Assembly: GCA_013824835.1 (NCBI GenBank)
Contig: PNOM01000002.1
Location: 1-64,000, forward strand
Reading direction: 5' to 3'
DNA from: Syntrophus sp. (in: bacteria)
GTDB taxonomy: Bacteria > Desulfobacterota > Syntrophorhabdia > Syntrophorhabdales > Syntrophorhabdaceae
Length of the DNA: 64,000 bases
The notes under the pieces are model-generated. The model was given only the letters and a program-made list of their open reading frames with translations. It had not been told where the DNA came from and searched no databases. This document shows, piece by piece, positions 8,585 to 15,215 of this stretch (position 1 is its first letter; every line of letters begins with the position of its first letter). A program made the position numbers and the translations under genes.

Positions 8585-9043
8585 ATGAGGGCTGTAATAC
8601 AGAGAGTCAAAGAGGCTTCAGTAGAAACTGAAGGAGAATCCGTGGGCAAGATAGGGCCGGGACTCCTTGTGCTTCTCGGGATCCGCAACAATGACACCCT
8701 TAGGGACATCGATTGGTTGGTGGAAAAGATTATCAACCTCAGGATATTCGAGGCAGACGAGGGCAGGCTCGATAAGTCTCTTCTCGACGTGAACGGGGCT
8801 CTCCTCCTTGTTTCCCAGTTTACTCTCTACGGGGACTGCTCCAGGGGGCGGCGGCCGTCATTTACTGATGCCATGGCCGCAGGAGACGCGAAGGAGGTCT
8901 TCGAGCTCTTTGTGAAAAAGGCCCGGGAAAAGGTGAAAAAGGTGGAGACAGTGGTCTTTCAGGCTACCATGGACGTAGCCCTTATCAATGATGGACCGGT
9001 TACGCTGATCATAGATTCACCGAATTCTATTCAGGCCCGGTGA
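8585..9043 (+). CDS. dtd: D-aminoacyl-tRNA deacylase
   Basis: A 152-residue DTD family protein that hydrolyses D-amino acids mischarged on tRNA. Both active-site segments are present: SQFTLYGD (about 79-86) and the cross-dimer motif NDGPVT (about 138-143), in place of the more common NxGPVT with another residue. Length and N-terminus (MRAVIQRV) are typical. Its 3' end overlaps the convergent DUF1847 gene by 17 nt. Confidence 0.95.
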   Translation: MRAVIQRVKEASVETEGESVGKIGPGLLVLLGIRNNDTLRDIDWLVEKIINLRIFEADEGRLDKSLLDVNGALLLVSQFTLYGDCSRGRRPSFTDAMAAGDAKEVFELFVKKAREKVKKVETVVFQATMDVALINDGPVTLIIDSPNSIQAR

Positions 9044-9713
9044 TCCATGCATAGTAATTGCCAGAGGTGTTTATACATGCAAGGGGGTTGTGGCCTGCCA
9101 CCCTGTCTTTCACTGCAAGCACTGTTGTAGGGGCATCAGCATATTTAAAATACATGGAATCATGTCCTACACAAAGACCGAGGAGTATATTGAAATTCGT
9201 TTTGGCCTCGTTGACTACCATAGCCTGGAGCACAGGGTTGCACATAGACTCGTGCTGATCCCTGTAGATCTTTTCCTCGTTTTGTATCCCTATCTCCTCT
9301 TTCGGGACTGAACCGACCTTGCAGATCACCGATACTACTTCAAAATCATGATTTTCAAAAATCTGTGCAACTATGGCTGCCTCTTTCTGCAAACCGGCAC
9401 AAAACACAAGGCCGAGCCTTTTATAGTTCATCTTCCGGGCAAATTCCATAATCTCAAGGATTCTCGGCTTTGTGGGATGCATGATATAGGGTTTTCTGTC
9501 GCGCCCCCCATAACACTCGCCTTCCTGTATCGTGGCCTGTCGGGCAAATTCATGGAGATCTGCGCTCTTATATGCCTCCCGCGCCTTGTCGAGCAGCATC
9601 TTCCTGCCCTTAGTGGGGCATCCCTTTCCTCCTTTGCCTTGAGGGGTCATGCAAGCCCGCTCTTTTGAAGGCACTTCACACCCTGCACATGCTGCCCCAT
9701 GGACCTTCTTCAT
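9027..9713 (-). CDS. DUF1847 cysteine-rich metal-binding-type protein
   Basis: A 228-residue protein with an N-terminal Cys set (CAGC at about 9-12, further Cys near 21 and 32) and an Asp/Cys-rich body (LVFCAGLQKEA, GLCVGHDSMYFKYA, NPLACINTSGNYY). These blocks match my recollection of the DUF1847 family, annotated as putative metal-binding proteins in anaerobes. Function is unknown. The ATG overlaps the stop of the MoaE-like gene (ATGA), so the two are translationally coupled. Its placement beside NifX-type and FmdB genes suggests a metal-cofactor link. Confidence 0.7.
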   Translation of the reverse strand: MKKVHGAACAGCEVPSKERACMTPQGKGGKGCPTKGRKMLLDKAREAYKSADLHEFARQATIQEGECYGGRDRKPYIMHPTKPRILEIMEFARKMNYKRLGLVFCAGLQKEAAIVAQIFENHDFEVVSVICKVGSVPKEEIGIQNEEKIYRDQHESMCNPVLQAMVVNEAKTNFNILLGLCVGHDSMYFKYADAPTTVLAVKDRVAGHNPLACINTSGNYYAWITGPE

Positions 9714-10063
9714 TTACCAATCTCCTTTTCATCTACGATGTTCGTTTTCACTATGGCGAGGAGTTCCTGAAAGACAGGCAGGACATCGGTCCTGAATCTG
9801 CCTGCGACGAGGACATACATAATGTCATCTCCTACGCGAAGCTCTCCCTCATTGATCCAGACCCGTATCTCTACGATCCCGTCCCGTGCTTTCATTTCCC
9901 TGACCGTTGATTCCAATAGCCCTTTATTGTAAGAAAGAACCATCGCCTGCACGGTGCATCCATCCTTCGATGTTCCCCGTACCACCCCGTTATGAACAAG
10001 TATCATCCCCAAAGATTGGCTATCGGATTTCTCTTTTACTTCCCGTATCCATCCATCTATCAT
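9710..10063 (-). CDS. MoaE-like small protein
   Basis: A 117-residue protein resembling the C-terminal half of MoaE, the large subunit of molybdopterin synthase: GELRVGDD, then VLVAGRFRTDVLPVFQELLAIVK. Lys106 and Lys113 are seven residues apart, the spacing of the catalytic Lys pair of MoaE, but the Trp normally before the second Lys is missing. The ATG at 10063 follows a strong AAGGAGGG site and was preferred to an ATG at 10081. No moaD is adjacent, so true molybdopterin synthase activity is uncertain. It is coupled to the DUF1847 gene. Confidence 0.6.
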   Translation of the reverse strand: MIDGWIREVKEKSDSQSLGMILVHNGVVRGTSKDGCTVQAMVLSYNKGLLESTVREMKARDGIVEIRVWINEGELRVGDDIMYVLVAGRFRTDVLPVFQELLAIVKTNIVDEKEIGK

Positions 10064-10090
10064 ATCACACCCTCCTTTCATGAGTCTTTC

Positions 10091-10104
10091 TATAAGCCCT
10101 TATA
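10091..10104. promoter_or_regulatory. palindrome at the MoaE-like promoter
   Basis: TATAAG-CC-CTTATA is a perfect 6-bp dyad with a 2-bp centre. It lies directly downstream of the minus-strand -10 box and shares its half-site with the larger palindrome at 10181-10200. Confidence 0.4.
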
Positions 10105-10133
10105 ATTATACCTTCCGCTGCCTCTTTGTGCAA
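10105..10133 (-). promoter_or_regulatory. sigma-70 promoter for the MoaE-like/DUF1847 operon
   Basis: On the minus strand TTGCAC (10133-10128), a 17-bp spacer and a perfect TATAAT (10110-10105) lie upstream of the operon. The leader is about 35 nt and carries a strong Shine-Dalgarno sequence. Confidence 0.65.
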
Positions 10134-10172
10134 GACGCTGATACGGAATCCCTGGAGGAGCAAAAAAGCCTA

Positions 10173-10201
10173 TTGACTTATTATGAGCATATGCTTATAA
10201 T
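10173..10201 (+). promoter_or_regulatory. sigma-70 promoter for the DUF134 gene, leaderless start
   Basis: TTGACT (10173-10178), a 17-bp spacer and TATAAT (10196-10201). Only six bases separate the -10 box from the ATG at 10208, so transcription should begin at or next to the start codon. Confidence 0.7.
10181..10200. promoter_or_regulatory. operator-like palindrome over the DUF134 promoter
   Basis: TTATGAGCATATGCTTATAA is a 20-bp dyad with one mismatched pair. It fills the spacer and overlaps the -10 box. A protein bound here would block the promoter; the DUF134 protein, which has a helix-turn-helix, is the obvious candidate. Confidence 0.6.
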
Positions 10202-10207
10202 AATGAC

Positions 10208-10507
10208 ATGTCAAGACCAAAGAAATGCAGGTGTGTAGGCTGTTCGCCAAATGCCTTTTTTTTCAAACCAAAGGGTATTCCCGTTTCAGAACTCGATGAG
10301 GTATCCATAAGTCTTGATGAACTGGAAGCTATCAAGCTCGCGGATTGTGAAGGCCTGTATCATGAGGACGGAGCCAAAAGGATGGGGATATCCCGACCGA
10401 CCTTTGGAAGAATATTGCAAGAGGCACGGCAAAAGGTGGCGGATGCCATAGTCCACGGCAAGGCCCTGCACATTGAATCACAAGACAAACAAAATGGAGG
10501 TTCTTAA
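10208..10507 (+). CDS. DUF134 (UPF0251) family putative DNA-binding protein
   Basis: A 99-residue protein with the DUF134 pattern: MSRPKKCRCVGC at the N-terminus, an acidic segment LDELEAIKLADCEGLYHEDGA, and a sigma-70 region-4-like helix-turn-helix (AKRMGISRPTFGRILQEARQKVADAI). The family occurs in archaea and anaerobic bacteria beside NifX/NifB-type genes, as here. Its stop overlaps or abuts the next start. There is no ribosome binding site, and the promoter places the mRNA 5' end at the ATG. An autoregulatory role through the overlapping palindrome is an inference. Confidence 0.85.
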   Translation: MSRPKKCRCVGCSPNAFFFKPKGIPVSELDEVSISLDELEAIKLADCEGLYHEDGAKRMGISRPTFGRILQEARQKVADAIVHGKALHIESQDKQNGGS

Positions 10508-10890
10508 TGAAAGTATGTTTCGCAGTACAGAAAGATGAGGGTATTAACAGCGCTGTTTTTAACCATTTTGGTTCAGCGCCCAATTTTATCGTAATCGATA
10601 CCGCCCTTGACCAGACGGTTACCGTAAACAACAAGGACCTGGACCATGTCCATGGTGCGTGTAATCCCATCATGGCCATCGGCGGTCAGGATATCGATGC
10701 CGTAGTGGTGGGCGGCATAGGGGCAGGGGCCATACGGGGACTTAATGCAAAGGGGATCAGGGTATACAGATCAATGGCATCTACAGTAAAAGAAAATCTT
10801 GCGCTCTTTAAGAATGGAGGACTTCCCGAGATGTCCATGGAGCATGCCTGCGGCGGGCATGGCCAGCAGGGTGGCTGCGGTCATCATTAA
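10507..10890 (+). CDS. NifX/NifB-type dinitrogenase cofactor-domain protein
   Basis: A 127-residue protein of the NifX/NifY/NifB C-terminal fold (MKVCFAVQKDEG, NHFGSAPNFIVID, AVVVGGIGAGAIRGLNAKGI). A His/Cys-rich tail, EHACGGHGQQGGCGHH, looks metal-binding. Stand-alone proteins of this type carry metal-sulfur clusters; no nif genes are present here, so nitrogen fixation is not implied. It is directly coupled to DUF134 upstream and 23 nt from the fmdB-type gene downstream, forming a three-gene unit. Confidence 0.85.
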   Translation: MKVCFAVQKDEGINSAVFNHFGSAPNFIVIDTALDQTVTVNNKDLDHVHGACNPIMAIGGQDIDAVVVGGIGAGAIRGLNAKGIRVYRSMASTVKENLALFKNGGLPEMSMEHACGGHGQQGGCGHH

Positions 10891-10913
10891 ATTATTAAAT
10901 TCTGGAGGAGATT

Positions 10914-11168
10914 ATGCCTATTTACGAATACCGCTGTGAGACATGTGGAGAAACGAATGAATTCCTCGTTTTTGGAACAGAGGATGGTCTCAAATGCAAA
11001 AAATGCAATGGAGAGGCCCTCACAAAGCTCATGTCTGCCCCGAATATCTCGGTCGCCGGCGGGTCGTCTTTACCTGGTTGCGGATCATCCTTCCCGGGTT
11101 CCGGTATGGGCGGCTGTGGCGGTTCACCTGACATGTGTGGAAATCCGGGTGGCTGCTGCGGAATGTAA
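10914..11168 (+). CDS. FmdB-family zinc-ribbon protein
   Basis: An 84-residue protein. The N-terminal zinc ribbon has two CxxC pairs (YRCETCGE and LKCKKCNGE), as in the FmdB/CxxC_CXXC_SSSS family. The second half is rich in Gly, Ser and Cys (GMGGCGGSPDMCGNPGGCCGM) and probably disordered or metal-binding. FmdB-type proteins are thought to be regulatory or structural; function is unproved. It is the last gene of the DUF134 unit, ending just before a strong hairpin. Confidence 0.85.
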   Translation: MPIYEYRCETCGETNEFLVFGTEDGLKCKKCNGEALTKLMSAPNISVAGGSSLPGCGSSFPGSGMGGCGGSPDMCGNPGGCCGM

Positions 11169-11180
11169 TGCATGGATCAT

Positions 11181-11219
11181 TATTGTAGGGGCAGATAATT
11201 ATTTTCTGCCCCTACAATA
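11181..11219. terminator. perfect 15-bp stem-loop between convergent genes
   Basis: The arms at 11181-11195 and 11205-11219 are perfectly complementary over 15 bp (TATTGTAGGGGCAGA), with a 9-nt A/T loop. It sits between the fmdB-type gene and the convergent transporter gene and probably terminates both. The sequence also resembles dispersed palindromic repeats. Confidence 0.7.
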
Positions 11220-11228
11220 GCTGTTATT

Positions 11229-11756
11229 CTAAAGCCCTTTTTTTTCAAACCACCTGAACATGAGTATCCCCAGAACGACAAAGACCACAATGACAATCCA
11301 GTGGTTTACCCCGAGTATCTGAGGGATGGTAATCTTTCCATAATCACCCCAGGTTAACACTGTATTTTTCAGGGTCGGATAGAACTCCGCAAAGATACCT
11401 GCCCCGACAAGCATACCGATGATTCCCCAGACCGCATCCCACCGCCCCTCCCCGAGGGCCCCCAGTTGAGTTCCCGGACAATAACCGAGGACCCCCCAGC
11501 CCATACCGAAGATGAGGCCGCCGATGATATTACCGCCCAGAATCGTTGATTTTACGGAAAGCTTTATCACACCAAGGTCTTTAAGGAGATATACCCCTAC
11601 CATCGCAACGAGGACTGTAGTGAACATAAATTTTACGATGGTCATGTCCTTGAGGCGCAACGCCCCTATCTGCTTGTCATAGCGGATTACCCTTCCTTTC
11701 TGAAGAAGAAAACCGAATATAATGCCTGTTACAAGGCCGTATGTAAGCTCACCCAT
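11229..11756 (-). CDS. YeeE/YedE half-transporter, second subunit (GYCPGT type)
   Basis: A 175-residue integral membrane protein of the YeeE/YedE (DUF395, COG2391) family with about five hydrophobic helices. The conserved Cys motif GVLGYCPGTQLGALGEGRWD (about 74-93) marks the C-terminal half of the full-length thiosulfate/sulfur-compound transporters. I chose the ATG at 11756 because it overlaps the extended upstream gene by 8 nt. It pairs with the 11749-12279 gene to form a complete transporter. The cargo (sulfur or selenium species) is inferred from the family only. Confidence 0.85.
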   Translation of the reverse strand: MGELTYGLVTGIIFGFLLQKGRVIRYDKQIGALRLKDMTIVKFMFTTVLVAMVGVYLLKDLGVIKLSVKSTILGGNIIGGLIFGMGWGVLGYCPGTQLGALGEGRWDAVWGIIGMLVGAGIFAEFYPTLKNTVLTWGDYGKITIPQILGVNHWIVIVVFVVLGILMFRWFEKKGL

Positions 11757-12279
11757 GGGTGTCACCCCCTTTATAGAGGATGGCTGCAATAATCATCCCG
11801 CCGACAAAAAAACAGATTAATGAGATATACCCGCTGACTGCTAACTGGAGCGAACCGCTCAGTCCATGACCACTCGGTCACCCGTCAGCGAGGCGGGCTC
11901 CGAACATGGCAACTGCACCGCCCGCAAAGGCAGCAATTGCCCTCTTTGCCCTGCCCGGGCCGAAGCGGCCTTCCCACATAGGCGGAACTGCCTGGAGCCG
12001 AAAAGATTTTGATGTGGTGGATGCAATAAGAGAACCAAAGAAAATACCGATCACAAAAAGGAACTGCCAGTCTATTTTTGGAAGTTCCTTTTTGAAGTAT
12101 TCCATGCGGGCCACTTTTTCCGCGCTGAAAACCCTTTCAATATATCCCGCAGATCGGACAAAGGTCGTAGAAACCCCTACATATTTGCCGGTAAACCAGA
12201 CTGAGAAAACGAGGAGCAGGCCTGTGAGCGCCCCGGCGAGATAGGGATTCCAGCCTTTGTTTTCATTTTTGTCGCTCAT
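11749..12279 (-). CDS. YeeE/YedE half-transporter, putative selenoprotein (in-frame TGA)
   Basis: The first half of a split YeeE/YedE transporter. Conventional translation stops after 133 residues at the TGA at 11880-11878. The frame then continues for 42 codons (PSGHGLSGSLQLAVSG...) and ends overlapping the ATG of the second subunit. Family members have GCTSGHG or similar at this point, so the TGA replaces the conserved Cys, which in thiosulfate transporters of this family contributes to the substrate path. A hairpin with a GGUUC apical region begins 14 nt after the TGA. Full length would be 176 residues including Sec. GGAGG precedes the ATG at 12279. No sel genes lie in this window, so the decoding machinery must be elsewhere. 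Confidence 0.75.
11844..11863 (-). promoter_or_regulatory. SECIS-like hairpin downstream of in-frame TGA
   Basis: On the minus strand ACTG-AGCG pairs with CGCT-C-CAGT (8 bp, one bulged C), with an apical region that can be read as GAGC-GGUUC-GCUC. The apical loop starts about 21 nt after the TGA, within the 16-37 nt range described for bacterial SECIS elements, and carries the G-U seen in the E. coli fdhF loop. Confidence 0.6.
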
Positions 12280-12324
12280 AAGAAACCTCCATTATTTTTT
12301 ATACCTTTTTTTATCGTTGAGTTA

Positions 12325-12353
12325 ACCATAATCCCCATACCGTTCCCTGTCAA
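12325..12353 (-). promoter_or_regulatory. sigma-70 promoter for the YeeE/YedE pair
   Basis: On the minus strand TTGACA (12353-12348), a 17-bp spacer and TATGGT (12330-12325) lie about 45 nt before the ATG at 12279. Confidence 0.5.
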
Positions 12354-12471
12354 TCCCTGATCCTCAATAATCTCTTTAGGCGGCCTCTTTTGGCCCCTTA
12401 AACCCCTTCTTTGCCAATTATCCTACATCTTTTTCAGCACCTCATAAAGGACTGAGAGGTCGAGGCCTTCC

Positions 12472-13005
12472 TTATTCTCTTTGAAGGTCATGGAGGTCCT
12501 TGTAAATGAGGACCGCTGAAAAATAGCAGAAAAGGAAGGTTGCAACCGCCCAGATGACCCTGTTGTTTGAGAGATCCATTCCGAGTATCCTGCCTGAAGG
12601 CATTACAGTGCCAAACAATATGCCTATCATTGCGAGCACTACGGTAATAACTGTGGTGAGGATAATGTCCTTTCTCCACCGGTAAATCATCTGACCGGCG
12701 AGTACCCCTGCCATAGTGAGGAGGAGCCACGCAATAGGCGCTGCCTTGAGGTTAACAGCAGTGCTGACTACCACATTTCCAAAGGTCCCGACATAAGGAG
12801 TAGATAGAAGTAGATAAAAGAGAGAAGGATGACCCTTGCCTGCCCTGGGGGAGATCAGCTTGTGGCTTAAACCGCCGAAGGGTGCTCCTTTGTTTCTCAT
12901 GGCCATCAAGGTGCTCGAATAATCCTGTATCCAGCCGAAGGGTATTCTTATAAGGAAAACGGGGTGAATAGGATAAAACTTCTGTGGCACAGAATCCCTG
13001 AGCAC
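12472..13005 (-). pseudogene. CstA-family (carbon starvation/peptide transporter) remnant
   Basis: The open frame encodes 177 residues. Parts of these resemble the N-terminal third of CstA proteins: FGWIQDYSSTLMAMRNKG, LSHKLISPRAG, then a hydrophobic stretch AAPIAWLLLTMAGVLAGQMIYRW and further membrane helices. CstA proteins usually exceed 450 residues. Here the N-terminus is replaced by unrelated sequence, a frame change is likely near SPRAGKGHPSLF (an overlapping frame continues the similarity), and the C-terminal two thirds are gone. I read it as a decayed fragment; assignment rests on remembered family patterns. Confidence 0.5.
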
Positions 13006-13033
13006 GGGTTAAATACAAAAAAACAATAAAAAC

Positions 13034-14404
13034 CTATGAAACCGAAGATCGCAGAAAGGTTTCGGCATATTGCAGGGCCTCTGCCCTTCCTTTAATCTCG
13101 CCGATAATCTGTTTTTCCCTTATATCCGCAAGGATCATCCCTATTGCCGGGCCGGCAATAAATCCGAGAGAGAGGAGATCATTGCCGTTTACAAGCCTCG
13201 GTAATGGCTCCTGCCTCCATTCATAGTACCCATTCAGGATATTCCTGCATTTTTCCTCTACCCGTCCGGTCGAGGGATTTTCCATACCACCGGAACTCCC
13301 GAACATGTCGCACATGGTGAGAACCATCAGTGGGGGGGTAAAATCACCCATTTTATATACGAGCCTTCTTACTGCGCGGTCAGTAGACTCGCTGCTGCTT
13401 ATAAGGAATATCCTCATATGGTGCTCAATGAGAAACAGGATCGCTTTTATCTCATTGGTGCTGAACTTGAGTCTCTCCATAATGGATTTAGCAATGTCCC
13501 TGGAGTACCTTTCATGGTAAAAAAAGTGAACCGCACCCTTTGCCTCGTCATAGGAAAAGGTATGGGCCTTTCCCAGGTCATGGAAAAGGAGTGCATACCC
13601 CACGTTGCTCAGCATCTTTTCATCAAGGCCATACAAATCCGCATATTTCCTGATGTGCTTAAAACCGTCAATGGTGTGACCGTATGTTTCGAGGGTAAAT
13701 CCTTTTTCCACATCCATCTGCCTCAATTCGTCAAGCTCCGGCACGAGCTCAAAGAGAATGCCGGTCTTTTCCATTGCCTTTATCCCTTCAAAGACCTTTT
13801 CCGAGGTAATGATCTGATCCAGCTCGTATTTAATTCTTTCAGGCGCAGCCTTGTGAATAAGACCCTTCATTTCACCTATTGCAAACAGGAGTTCCTTGTC
13901 CAGGGAAAAGTTGTTCAAGGTTGAAAAATGACGGATAGCTTTGATCATCCTTAGAGGATCATCGTTAAATACATATTTCCCCGGATATCTGATAATCCTC
14001 TTCTTCATATCCGCCAGCCCGTTCATGGGATCAACCACCTTGTCCTGCCGGACATCATAGGCAATGGCGTTTATGGTAAAATCTCTCCGTGCAAGATCAT
14101 CTTCAATGGTCTTTTCAAAGAGCATAATATCAATGGAGATGCCTCTGATAACAATTCTGTGGGTCTGGAGGGCCTTTTTTCCGAGGATAAAGGCAGAGGA
14201 ACAGAATACAGATTCAAACTCCCTGAAATCACGTTCATCTTCTATGACAAAATCGTAATCCCTGGGCGAGGTATCAAGGATGATCTCCCTGATGGCACCC
14301 CCCACAAGATAGACACTCCCCGCAAAGGGCCTGCCAATTAACCTTTGTATAACCTCATGTTTCTTTATCCTCTCTTTAAGGTCAAGGGGGTTAGTTTCCA
14401 ACAA
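13034..14404 (-). CDS. cca: CCA tRNA nucleotidyltransferase family protein with HD domain
   Basis: A 456-residue class II nucleotidyltransferase. The head domain has VYLVGGAIREIIL and the metal-binding DYDFVIE, then RRDFTINAIAYD and the RNA-binding segment NDDPLRMIKAIRHFSTL. An HD-type domain follows (LLFHDLGKAHTFSY, about 270-283, and LIEHHMR). It adds or repairs the tRNA 3' CCA end, possibly with phosphohydrolase activity. A poly(A) polymerase or A-adding paralogue cannot be excluded. The start is a TTG with no clear ribosome binding site, 8 nt after the PhoU-like gene, so translation may be coupled. Confidence 0.85.
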   Translation of the reverse strand: MLETNPLDLKERIKKHEVIQRLIGRPFAGSVYLVGGAIREIILDTSPRDYDFVIEDERDFREFESVFCSSAFILGKKALQTHRIVIRGISIDIMLFEKTIEDDLARRDFTINAIAYDVRQDKVVDPMNGLADMKKRIIRYPGKYVFNDDPLRMIKAIRHFSTLNNFSLDKELLFAIGEMKGLIHKAAPERIKYELDQIITSEKVFEGIKAMEKTGILFELVPELDELRQMDVEKGFTLETYGHTIDGFKHIRKYADLYGLDEKMLSNVGYALLFHDLGKAHTFSYDEAKGAVHFFYHERYSRDIAKSIMERLKFSTNEIKAILFLIEHHMRIFLISSSESTDRAVRRLVYKMGDFTPPLMVLTMCDMFGSSGGMENPSTGRVEEKCRNILNGYYEWRQEPLPRLVNGNDLLSLGFIAGPAIGMILADIREKQIIGEIKGRAEALQYAETFLRSSVS

Positions 14405-14412
14405 TGAACCGT

Positions 14413-14997
14413 CTATATCATTTCAGAAAACCCTACGATTCCCTTCGATATGTTCTTTATAGATTTGGTTATATCAATATAAAGGTAGGATGCTTTAGGC
14501 ATACAGATGCCTGTTATGAGGCGGTTTTGATGAACCAGGTCAAATTCATCCGACATCCTCTTTATGTCATCAAGGCCTTTCCGTATTGAGGTTTTTAAGT
14601 GGGGGTTTTTCGTAGCAACAAAATCCTTTGTATCAATCAATTGCGTTTCCATAACATCAAAAAGCGCTTTAATCTCCATCAATGCCTTTTCACTGAAAAT
14701 AATATTCGAATCCGTCTTAATTTCCATCTTTTCCATGAGGTTCTCTATGGCCAGCGCAACAGTCTGTAAAGGGATAAGCAGGTGTATAAATAGTTTCTGA
14801 ACCTCGTCTTTATCCTTTTCCTGAATGATCCTCTCCGTATAGGCAACGCGGGACTTGAGTATTTCTTTGAATCTGTTGCGGCTTTCTTTCACCATAGCTG
14901 CGTTCTGGGCAAAGAAACCCTTTCTTACATTCTCTATTACCACTATTGTTTCATCGAAAAGGTCAGAAAATCTTCGCATAAGCCGCTGCTCTTCCAC
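14413..14997 (-). CDS. PhoU-like helical-bundle protein
   Basis: A 194-residue, almost entirely helical protein with repeated amphipathic helices of the PhoU/DUF47 type (DLFDETIVVIENVRKGFFAQN, then IHLLIPLQTVALAIENLMEKM). Such proteins modulate phosphate uptake or ion transport. No pst genes are nearby, so a phosphate role is unproven. I chose a GTG at 14997 because GAGGAGG lies six bases upstream; the longer TTG frame would place this site inside the gene. It is co-directional with cca. Confidence 0.55.
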   Translation of the reverse strand: MEEQRLMRRFSDLFDETIVVIENVRKGFFAQNAAMVKESRNRFKEILKSRVAYTERIIQEKDKDEVQKLFIHLLIPLQTVALAIENLMEKMEIKTDSNIIFSEKALMEIKALFDVMETQLIDTKDFVATKNPHLKTSIRKGLDDIKRMSDEFDLVHQNRLITGICMPKASYLYIDITKSIKNISKGIVGFSEMI

Positions 14998-15053
14998 GTC
15001 TATCCTCCTCAAGCCATACTGGCGTATAACATTCTATATTTGGTGCCTTTTTA

Positions 15054-15062
15054 ATTATAGCA
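15054..15062 (-). promoter_or_regulatory. extended -10 promoter for the PhoU-like gene
   Basis: On the minus strand TG-C-TATAAT (15062-15054) is a perfect extended -10 box about 55 nt before the start codon. No convincing -35 is seen. Confidence 0.5.
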
Positions 15063-15083
15063 CAGGAATAACAAGAAATGAAG

Positions 15084-15172
15084 TGCCCCGCGCAAGCACA
15101 GGGTATCAAATACAGGACAAAACCATAAAAAATCTTCTTGGAGCAAGCTCTATGGTATGGACCCGCGGGGCA
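15084..15172. repeat. nested inverted-repeat element
   Basis: Perfect outer arms TGCCCCGCG (15084-15092) and CGCGGGGCA (15164-15172) enclose a second stem ACCATA/TATGGT (15122-15127, 15151-15156), which contains a GAGC-AA-GCTC hairpin (15141-15150). It lies between the hybrid kinase gene and the PhoU-like promoter. It looks like a small dispersed palindromic element or structured RNA. Confidence 0.55.
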
Positions 15173-15215
15173 ATCAGCATTCTATTAAAGGGCTTTCTCC
15201 GCACGCTGACCATGT

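Noticed and set aside
12472-12480. Possibility that the CstA fragment is also interrupted by a Sec codon
   Set aside because: Its terminal stop is TAA, and downstream sequence shows no continuation of the family.
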